Below the pieces are notes generated by a model. That model was not told the DNA's origin, made no database searches, and worked only from the letters and a program-made list of their open reading frames with translations. From Myxocyprinus asiaticus (taxonomy: Eukaryota; Chordata; Actinopteri; Cypriniformes; Catostomidae), in contig NC_059348.1 of assembly GCF_019703515.2 (NCBI RefSeq), forward strand, positions 24,980,156 through 25,044,155: 64,000 nt of DNA, written 5' to 3'. Position 1 is the first letter of the stretch. Each line of letters opens with the position of its first letter. Below, in pieces: positions 56,511-64,000 of the stretch. The position numbers and the translations under genes are program-made.

Positions 56511-58034
56511 GTGATTCAGTTCGCCAGGCATCCACCCAGGTTCAGCGGTATCCACTTCACCTCGGTGAAGGGCAAGAATGCTGCTACCTTGCGCGCAGAG
56601 ATCGCTACCCTCCTACAGAAGGATGCGATAGAGCCTGTCTCTCCGGTCGAGATGAAGAAGGGGTTTTACAGCCCCTACTTCATTGTACTGAAAAAAGGCG
56701 GTGGGTTGTGGCCAATCTTGGACCTGCAAGTACTGAACCGGGCTTTACACAGATTCACTTTCAAGATGCTGATGCAAAAACACATTCTAGCGAGCGTCCG
56801 GCATCAAGATTGGTTCGCGGTGGTAGACCTGAAGGACACGTACTTTCACTTCTCGATTGTACCTCGACACAGACCCTTCCTGCGATTTGCGTTTGAGGGT
56901 CGGGCGGATCAGTACAAGGTCCTCCCTTTCGGCCTGTCCTTGTCCCCTCGCATATTCACGAAGGTCGCAGAGGCAGCCCTTGCCCCGCTAAGGGAAGTGG
57001 GCATTCGCATCCTCAACTATCTCGATGATTGGCTAATCCTAGCTCACTCTCGGGATGTGTTGTGTGCACACAGGGACCTGGTGCTCTCACAACTCAGCTG
57101 ACTAGGGCTTCGGGTCAACTGGGAAAAGAGCAAGCTCCTCCCGGTTCAGAGCATCTCTTTTCTCGGCTTGGAGTTGGACTCAGTCTCATTGACGGTGCGC
57201 CTCACGAACGAGCATGCACAGTCGGTGCTGACCTGTTTGAAGGCGTTCAGACAGAAGACAGCAGTTCCACTGAAACTGTTTCAGAGGCTCCTGGGGCATA
57301 TGGCATCCTCAGTGGTGCCCACTCCACTCGGGTTGATGCATATGAGACCGCTTCAGCACTGGCTTCAGACTCGAGTCCCGAGATGGGCATGGCGCCGCGG
57401 GACACATCGCATGGCCATCACGCCGATCTGTCACCGCCTCTTCAGCCCTTGGACCGACCTCATGTTTCTATGGGCAGGCGTTCCCCTATAGCAGGTCTCC
57501 AGGCGCGTCGTGGTTATGACAGATGCCTCCAAAACGGGCTGGGGCACTGTATGCAACGGGCACGCAGCTGCCAACTCATGGACAGGCTCGCGGCTGCATT
57601 GGCACATCAACTGCCTCGAGTTGCTGGCAGTTCTGCTCGCCCTGCGGAGGTTTCGGCCATTTATCCAGGGCAAGCATGTGTTAGTTCGGACAGACAACAC
57701 GGCAACGGTAGCATATGTCAACCGTCAAGGCAGTCTGTGCTCCCGTTGTATGTCACAACTCGCCCGCCGTCTCCTCCTCTGGAGTCAGCAGCACCTCAAG
57801 TCGCTGCGAGTCACTCACATCCCGGGCGACCTCAACACTGCAGCGGACGCGTTGTCACGGCAGGTTACCCTCAGGGGAGAGTGGAGACTCCACCCTCAGG
57901 TGGTCCAGCTGATTTGGAGTCGATTCCGGCAGGCACAGGTAGACCTGTTCACCTCCCGAGAATCCTCCCACTGCCCGCTCTGGTACACCCTGACCGAGGC
58001 ACCTCTCGGTATAGACACGCTGGCACACAGCTGA
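56511..58034 (+). pseudogene. DIRS-C reverse transcriptase-RNase H, two stops
   Basis: One frame covers 508 codons with stops only at 57099-57101 and about 57489-57491. RT blocks: IHFTSVKGKNAATLRAEIAT, YFIVLKKGGGLWPILDLQVL, DWFAVVDLKDTYFHFSIVPR, LPFGLSLSPRIFTKVAEAAL and RILNYLDDWLILAHSR (YLDD active site). RNase H blocks: VVVMTDASKTGWGTVCNGHA, NCLELLAVLLALRRF, VLVRTDNTATVAYVNRQGSL and HIPGDLNTAADALSRQ, followed by GEWRLHPQVVQLIW and QVDLFTSRESSHCPLWYTLT. Both domains would make DIRS cDNA. This is the most intact polymerase in the window. Confidence 0.9.
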
Positions 58035-58400
58035 CCCCCTGGATTTTGCAAATATGCGTTTCCCCCAGTGAGCTTACTTGCACAGACCCTGTGCAAGGTC
58101 AGGAAGGATGAGGAGCAGGTCATCCTGGTAGCACCCTACTGGCCCACCCAGACATGGTTCTCGGACCTCACGCTCCTTGCAACAGCCACCCCCTCCGGCA
58201 AATTCCCCTGAGGAAGGACTTTCTTTCTCAGGGATGGAGCACCATCTGGCACCTGCGACCAGACCTCTGGAATATCCATGTCTGGCCCCTGGATGGGACG
58301 CGGAAGACTTAAGTGGCCTACCACCCAGGGCGGTAGACACGATTACTCAGGCTAGGGCCCCCTCTACAAGGTGCCTGTATGCCTTTAAGTGGCGTCTGTT
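58035..58400 (+). pseudogene. DIRS-C linker and recombinase N-terminus, frameshifted
   Basis: Frames switch through KVRKDEEQVILVAPYWPTQT (linker, compare the DIRS-B linker at 38010-38090). Then EDLSGLPPRAVDTITQARAP followed by STRCLYAFKWRLFAKC (about 58305-58410) starts the recombinase core-binding domain. Confidence 0.65.
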
Positions 58401-58406
58401 CGCTAA

Positions 58407-58850
58407 GTGCTGTTCTTCCCGACGCAAAGACCCCAGAGATGCAGAGTCAGATCAGTGCTTTCCTTCCTGCAGGAGAGGTTGGAAGGGCGGCTGTCCCCCT
58501 CCACCTTGAAGGTGTATGTAGCCGCTATAACAGCACACCACGACACAGTGGACCGTAAGTCCTTAGGGAAGCACAACCTGATCATCAGCTTCCTGAGAGG
58601 CACCAGGAGGTTGAATCCCTCCAGACCGTGCCTCGTTCCCTCATGGGACCTCTCTGTAGTTCTTCAGGGTCTACGGAGAGCCCCCTTTGAGCCCTTGCAG
58701 TCAGCTGAGCTTAAGGCACTCTCTTTGAAGACTGCCCTCCTGACTGCGCTCACTTCCATCAAGAGGGTAGGAGACCTGCAAGCGTTTTCTGTCAGCGAAA
58801 CGTGCCTGGAGTTCAGTCCGGGCTACTCTCATGTGATCCTGAGACCCTGA
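58407..58850 (+). pseudogene. DIRS-C tyrosine recombinase, central part
   Basis: 147 codons: core-binding helices (VLSFLQERLEGRLSPSTLKV, YVAAITAHHDTVD) and the start of the catalytic domain (LSLKTALLTALTSIKRVGDL, QAFSVSETCLEF). The catalytic Arg of the first box (KRVGDL) is present, unlike the His in DIRS-B. A stop at 58848-58850 ends the frame. Confidence 0.85.
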
Positions 58851-59143
58851 CCAGGCTATGTGCCCAAGGTTCCCACGACCCCTTTAAGGGACCAGGTGGT
58901 GAACCTGTAAGCGCTGCCCCAGGAGGAGGCAGACCCAGCCCTGACATTGCTGTGTCCGGTGCACGCTTTACGCATCTATTTGGATCGCACGCAGAGCTTT
59001 AGAGTCTCTGGGCAGTCTTTGTCTGCTTTGGTGGACAGCGGAAAGGAAGTGCTGTCTCCAAGCAGAGGATCGCCCACTGGCTCATTGACGCAATAACAAT
59101 GGCATATCACGCCCAGGACGTGCTGCCCCTGGCAGGGCTATGA

Positions 59144-59311
59144 GCCCACTCTACCAGGGGTGTAGCGGCCTCCTGGGCCTTGACCGGTGGCACCTCTCTA
59201 ACATACATTTGCAGAGCCACGGGCTGGGCAACACTCAACACCTTTGTGAGGCTCTACAATCTCCGGGTGGAACCGGTTTCATCCCATGTAGTGGCACGCA
59301 CAAGCAGGTAA
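59144..59311 (+). pseudogene. DIRS-C tyrosine recombinase, C-terminal active-site part
   Basis: After a TGA at 59141-59143 (where RA is expected), the frame reads AHSTRGVAASWALTGGTSLT, then YICRATGWATLNTFVRLYNL, RVEPVSSHVVARTSR and TAA. It keeps the H-x-x-R box, the Trp of GW and the Tyr of RLYNL (nucleophile). The 290 bases before it (58851-59140) are recombinase-like in mixed frames (LRIYLDRTQSFRVSGQS-like text). Confidence 0.8.
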
Positions 59312-60400
59312 GTCCGGGACAGCTGGCTGGGTGTATCACTTGCACATAGCGCCTTTCACCTCTTCTGAGATGAAGATGTGCGCTGTTGACTCCCAGTAGT
59401 GTGCACAAACTGTGTTCCCTGGATGATTTCCTCCGAGCCCTGTGGCAGACAAGTTTGCGGAGAAACTCGCTGCTGGCTCAATACATGTGCTAACTAAGCC
59501 CTGTACTGGGGTAGGTGCTCTGCATGTGGTGGTTCCCCGTAGGTAACCCCATGCGAAGTATATCTTCCGCTAATTCGTTTCCCTGTTGGTAAACTGCATC
59601 TTCCTTGGGCAGAGGCCCCTCTGCCCCAGTCGCCATGCTTGCAGAAACTCCTCCCCCTTCTCCACATGACATACTTCCGACAAAGCTCGGCAAGACCATG
59701 TGATGTATTTCCACTCAAAATACCCCCCCCCCCTTTGGGTGGGATGTGGTCTCTGAGTGACACCCCCCCCCGACTAGACCTGGTGGCCGCTTAAAAAAAA
59801 AAGAGGATAAGAGGCCACGACTGGGCTAGCCTGTCTCTATCTTTTGGGCAGTCGACTTGTCCCCAAAGGGCCGTTCGACACTCATAACAGCGTTGGGGGA
59901 GGTTACGTGTCGGCCTGGTGCGCTGGCTACGAGGCACACAGTGGTCTGCCTGTCACACACCGCCAGTTCACGTAACACAGTTCAGCCAGTTGCGGCGTTT
60001 CGTATAGGGACCCTTAGTGTCACTACATCGACACAATGTCGAGTGAGTGACAGATAGGGAACGTCCTGGTTACTTGCGTAACCTCCGTTCCCTGATGGAG
60101 GGAACGAGACGTTGTGTCCCTCCTGCCACAACGCTGAACTACCCACTGAAATGGCCGGGACCTTGTCTCGGCTCCTCAGCACAAAACCTGAATGAGTGGT
60201 TGCATACCAGCTCCTTTTATAGCCGTATGTCCGGGGGAGTGGTATGCAAATACCACTCTCCAATTTTCATTGGCCTTTTATCAAAGACCAGAGGTGTCTC
60301 GAGCTCCCAAGAGTGACCCCTAGTGTCACTACATCGACACAATGTCTCATTCCCTCCATCAGGGAACAGAGGTTACGCAAGTAACCAGGACATTTTGGCA
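59312..60400 (+). repeat. DIRS-C 3' non-coding end with inverted repeats
   Basis: CTGGTTACTTGCGTAACCTC followed by CGTTCCCTGATGGAGGGAAC at 60068-60108 is matched inverted by GTTCCCTCCATCAGGGAACA-type text at 60350-60395. TAGTGTCACTACATCGACAC occurs directly repeated at 60012 and 60318. These correspond to the terminal/internal complementary regions DIRS uses to circularise. Confidence 0.75.
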
Positions 60401-61891
60401 AGTCGTTTAGGACATCTACTTTGTGCATGACACAAGTAATTTTTCCAACAATTGTTTACAGACAGATTGTTTCACTTTTAATTGACTATATCACAGTTCC
60501 AGTGGGTCAGAATTTTGCATACACTAAGTTAACTGTGCCTTTAAGCAGCTTGGAAAATTACAGAAAATGATGTCAAGCCTTTAGACAATTAGCCAATTAG
60601 CTTCTGATAGGAGGTGTACTGAATTTTAAGGTGTACCTGTGGATGTATTTTAAGGCCTACCTTCAAACTCAGTGCCTCTTTGCTTGATATCATGGGAAAA
60701 TCAAAAGAAATCAGCCAAGACCTCAGAAAAAAATTGTGGACCTCCATAAGTCTGGTTCATCCTTGGGAGCAATTTCCAAATACCTGAAGGTACCACATTC
60801 ATCTGTACAAACAACAGTACGCGAGTATAACACCATGGGACTACGCAGCCATTATACCGCTCAAGAAGGAGACGCACTCTGTCTCCTAGAAATGAACATA
60901 GTTTGATGCGAAAAGTGCAAATCAATCCCAGAACAACAGCAAAGGACTTTGTGAAGATGCTGGAGGAAACAGGTAGACAAGTATCTATATCCACAGTAAA
61001 ATGAGTCCTATATCAACATAACCTGATAAGGCTGCTCAGTATGGAAGAAGCCACTGCTCCAAAACCGCCATAAAAAGCCAGATTACAGTTTGCAAGTGCA
61101 CATGGGGACAAAGATCTTTCTTTTTGGAGAAATGTTCTCTGGTCTAATGAAACAAAAATGTAACTGGTTGGCCATAATGACCATCATTATGTTTGGAGGA
61201 AAAAGGGTGAGGTTTGCAAGCCGAAGAACACCATCCCAACCATGAAGCATGGGGGTGGCAGCATCATGTTGATGGGGTGCTTTGCTGCAGGAGGGACTGG
61301 TGCACTTCACAAAATAGATGGCATCATGCAGAAGGAAAATTATGTGGATATATTGAAGCAACATCTCAAGACATCAGTCAGAAAGTTAAAGCTTGGTTGC
61401 AAATGGGTCTTCCAAATGGACAATTACCCCAAGCATACCTCCAAAGTTGTGGCACAATGGCTTAAGGACAACAAAGTCAAGGTATTGGAGTGGCCATCAC
61501 AAAGCCCTGACCTCAATCTGATAGAAAATTTGTGGGCAGAACTGAAAAAGCGTGTGCGAGCAAGGAGGCCTACAAACCTGACTTATTGTGAGAAGCTTGT
61601 GGAAGGCTACCCAAAACGTTTGACCCAAGTTAAACAATTTAAAGCAATGCTGCCAAACACTAACAAAGTGTATGTAAACTTAATTCCCACTGGGAATGAA
61701 ATGAAAGAAATAAAACCTGAAATAAATCATTCTCTCTACTATCATCCTGAGATTTCACATTCTTAAAATAAAGTAGTGATCCTAACTGACCTAAGACAGG
61801 AAATGTTTTCTATGATTAAATGTCAGGATTTATGAAAATCTGAGTTTAAATGTATCTGGCTAAGGTGTATGTAAACTTCTGACTTCAAATG
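60401..61891 (+). mobile_element. Sleeping-Beauty-like Tc1 transposon, left end truncated
   Basis: The left part TTTGGCAAGTCGTTTAGGAC followed by ATCTACTTTGTGCATGACAC and the inner direct repeat CCAGTGGGTCAGAATTTTGC is the left arm of the Sleeping-Beauty/salmonid Tc1 type. Its outer repeat is missing where it meets DIRS-C. The right arm is complete: inner repeat at about 61669-61696 and outer repeat at 61866-61891 (GTGTATGTAAACTTCTGACT), then TA (61892-61893). Confidence 0.85.
60692..61712 (+). pseudogene. Sleeping-Beauty-like transposase, broken
   Basis: Begins [20 protein letters not shown], then [20 protein letters not shown] (paired-like DNA-binding domain). Several frameshifts and stops fall between 60905 and 61200. 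The catalytic core is open from 61242: [40 protein letters not shown] (second Asp) and LEWPSQSPDLNLIENLWAEL (third residue, Glu; DD34E spacing). The first catalytic box reads SNETKM, with Asn in place of Asp. Inactive on several counts. Confidence 0.85.
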
Positions 61892-61893
61892 TA

Positions 61894-62330
61894 TATATAC
61901 TGTATATATATATAATTACTATTATTATAATTATTATATTTGTATTTTTGTATTTTTTATGAACTTTTTTTTTACCTTAATTTGTAAGCATGTTATTCTG
62001 GTTTTGTTTGCTCTGTCTCCTGCGAAATGTCTTTTTTATTCCACCAGAAGGTCCCAGAGGTCGGAAGGGGGGCATACATTTTTTTCAAGGTTGAATTTTG
62101 GATTGACTTTAAATAGGTTTCAGTACTGAGTACCGAGCAAATATACATGAGCCTAATGTGAACTGTAAACATAATTAGAACATGTATCATCAATATGCTT
62201 CATCCCCTTTAGAAAATATGAATAAATGTCGTTCACAATTGCCTTCTGTCTCCATGATGTTAACCTTTGTATAAATGTAAAAAAAAAAATGCACTCTCTC
62301 TCTCTCTGCTTTTTCTTTTTGATAGGGAGA
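61894..62330. other. Non-coding; (TA)n and T-runs
   Basis: (TA)n remnants at 61892-61913, T-run 61966-61975, A-run 62279-62289 and a short (CT)n at 62294-62307 just before the hAT remnant. Confidence 0.45.
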
Positions 62331-62830
62331 GGCAGAGTTTAGCCTGCCTTTTTAACTAGTGCAGCCACGGGTCAGATTGACAGTAACTACTAGCTGAAAG
62401 AACCCATGGTAAGTAGGCTATGGATAAGTTTATCACACGTGCCAACTCGTCAGCATCGATATCTACCCCTAAAAAGTGTAAAACACGAAAGTATGACGGT
62501 ATCTTCAGTTTGGCTTTACGGTGGCTGGGACTCTACAGCTCTTGCTGTCTGCCCTCATTTTGGTTGACTGCGATGAGTGAATATTCTCAGTTGTCTGATA
62601 CCGCCGTAAAATTACTCCTTCCATTCGCCTCAACTTATCTGTGCGAGGCTGGGTTTTCAAAATTGACATCCTTGAAAACAAAGTACCAAAGAAAACCCCT
62701 GCACTAATGTAAATGCCCTCTTCACATGTGAAATTAGTAAAAGCACTTTGCTGTTTACTCATGGGCTGCGGGTTTGCTGTCAGGTCCAATATAGTTTTCA
62801 CTGCAAGTAAAATTTTTCATAATAAATGAA
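62331..62830 (+). mobile_element. Internally deleted hAT element (ZBED5/FAM200-like)
   Basis: A 95-codon frame (62420-62707) joins the extreme N-terminus and the C-terminal dimerisation domain of a hAT transposase, with everything between removed. Element ends and the 8-bp target duplication could not be fixed. Confidence 0.65.
62420..62707 (+). pseudogene. hAT transposase, N- and C-termini fused by deletion
   Basis: Residues 1-30 (MDKFITRANSSASISTPKKC, then KTRKYD) look like the N-terminus of ZBED5/FAM200-type hAT proteins. From about residue 50 the text FWLTAMSEYSQLSDTAVKLL followed by LPFASTYLCEAGFSKLTSLK and TKYQRK is the hAT dimerisation region (LLPFxxTYLCExGFS). The BED finger remainder and the RNase H-like catalytic domain are absent. 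The stop comes at PLH, where the family usually continues a little further. Confidence 0.75.
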
Positions 62831-64000
62831 ACTCTTTTAAACAAAATATGATTTCTCATGATACGATCCCTTTAATATTAAACTCTCATCAGTAAATGAC
62901 TAGAAAGCATATAACCCTTACAACTACATTAATTCTACAAATTTAACCACAACTGATTTTGTATAAAGCTTCCACAAACACAGTGCAACTGGTGCTAAAC
63001 AAAGCTCTACCTGTTTAGTCATAGAAAACGAGATCCATTTTGATCCATTTTGGACAACAGTTTTTGCTGACACCAGTTTAGCATTTATTAATTAAAATTC
63101 ACATGTCTAGAACAACCTAAGAGAAGCTTGTTCATGTTTTCTGGTGAGAACTTGTGCTGTTTGTGAAGGTTAAGAGTGAGCATGACAGTTGCATTCTGAA
63201 AGTAAAAATCCCATTCATTTTTTACAAAGGAGAATTAATTTTGAACAATAACTTTTAAACCTTTAAAGACAGACATACCGTGAGCACAGAGCTTGTTAAC
63301 CAAAAGTATATGCTTCTGTTGAAGTCATCGATCCATGTTACTTTATCTCAATTTAAAAGAAAATCCTATTTAATAGCGGAATTTCTGATGAAGAACTGTG
63401 CTACCCATGATCCTGAATGGAAACAACCCACTAATCAGAGAATCGCAGCAAACAAAGCATGCTAAAAACGTGCTGCAGCGTCTGCCCACTCGCATTAGGT
63501 AATGTTAATGATGCAATCCTGTCTGTCTCCCGACAATCTCAAACTAGTATGTTTGCAAATATCTAAATATATATAAAAGTATATTGATTCTATAAATACA
63601 ATCAATACCTTTAAATCAGCAGTTTTATATTTTTCATGGGTTTTAATTTCATTCGCAATGCTTCGTGGGATTGAAGTTCATGCCCTCATGAAAGACAGTA
63701 AGTGCTTTCATGTGCCTTTGTCTTTCTTGTTATATATATATATATATATATTTAATTTTTTTTTTTATTCAAATCAAACTTTGTAATGCTGTGATTCACC
63801 TCGGAGCTGGCTGGTTTAGTCAGGTGGTGGCCCATGCATTTTAAGTCTAGGCCTTCAGTGCGATTCATGCCATTAAGAAAACACCATTTCACAATGAATA
63901 AGACACCCTATGCCTATAGACATCATGCATTATGTCGCAGCCAACTAATAATAACAATTGACATGTCCATGCACGAAAGCCAAAACTTGAAACGACACTG
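62831..64000. other. Non-coding; nothing recognised
   Basis: Likely plppr5 intron or upstream sequence. A (TA)n tract lies at 63731-63751 with a T-run at 63757-63767. No PLPPR exon or transposon termini were recognised. Confidence 0.45.

Larger units (their letters stand above)
55722..60400 (+). mobile_element. DIRS-type retrotransposon C (best preserved)
   Basis: GC-rich compared with its surroundings. In order it has a truncated Gag-like segment (55722-56510), RT plus RNase H in one frame with only two stops (56511-58034), a tyrosine recombinase in pieces (58177-59311), and a 3' non-coding end with inverted repeats (60060-60120 against 60330-60395). The 5' terminal repeat and the start of Gag are missing, so this is a 5'-truncated copy. 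The few stops suggest it is younger than DIRS-A. Confidence 0.85.

Noticed and set aside
57029..58111. 360-codon open frame across the DIRS-C RNase H region
   Set aside because: It is an alternative frame over the real RT/RNase H frame (56511-58034), which carries all the recognised motifs.
1..64000. CRISPR arrays, bacterial operons, phage modules
   Set aside because: No spaced direct repeats with unique spacers; the only regular array (107-bp unit) is a contiguous minisatellite, and the window is vertebrate nuclear DNA.

Overview
This window looks like nuclear DNA of a teleost fish, most likely a cyprinid. It is AT-rich, full of dinucleotide microsatellites, and packed with repeats typical of carp/zebrafish-type genomes: DIRS retrotransposons, a Tx1-clade LINE, a chromodomain-type Gypsy, Tc1/mariner elements including a Sleeping-Beauty-like copy, hAT, PIF/Harbinger, TTAA-inserting foldback elements and a 5S-rRNA-derived SINE. 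No bacterial-style operon, CRISPR array, rRNA operon or tRNA was recognised.

One host gene is supported: the 3' end of a phospholipid phosphatase-related gene, best matched to plppr5, on the minus strand. Three phase-0 coding exons are visible, each with consensus splice sites: 53598-53774 (59 codons), 45872-46006 (45 codons) and 42247-42276 (9 codons plus stop). A poly(A) signal follows at 41976-41981. The 5' exons must lie beyond 64 kb. The two introns (about 7.6 and 3.6 kb) and the flanks are loaded with DNA transposons.

Layout: 1-8.3 kb, mixed short repeats, a 5S-derived SINE and foldback/hAT-like pieces; 8.3-14.4 kb, DIRS element A (degenerate and rearranged); 15.75-23.26 kb, a Tx1-clade LINE inserted between two (TC)n tracts and itself split by a 1,945-bp LTR-like insertion carrying a 107-bp minisatellite; 23.9-25.5 kb, a full-length Tc1 relic; 25.5-31.4 kb, mostly non-coding with a small MITE; 31.5-41.7 kb, DIRS element B, which hosts a nested Gypsy (itself hit by a Tc1-like deletion derivative) and, in its right inverted repeat, a 2,046-bp LTR-like insertion; 41.7-53.8 kb, plppr5 3' region with Harbinger and TTAA elements in its introns; 53.8-55.7 kb, dispersed repeats; 55.7-60.4 kb, DIRS element C, the best preserved; 60.4-61.9 kb, a Sleeping-Beauty-like Tc1; 62.3-62.8 kb, an internally deleted hAT; then unrecognised non-coding sequence.

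All mobile-element reading frames seen here carry stops, frameshifts or deletions, so the window itself encodes no evidently active element. Its interest is the layered insertion history, with target duplications and one intact/interrupted pair of inverted repeats that let the order of events be read directly.
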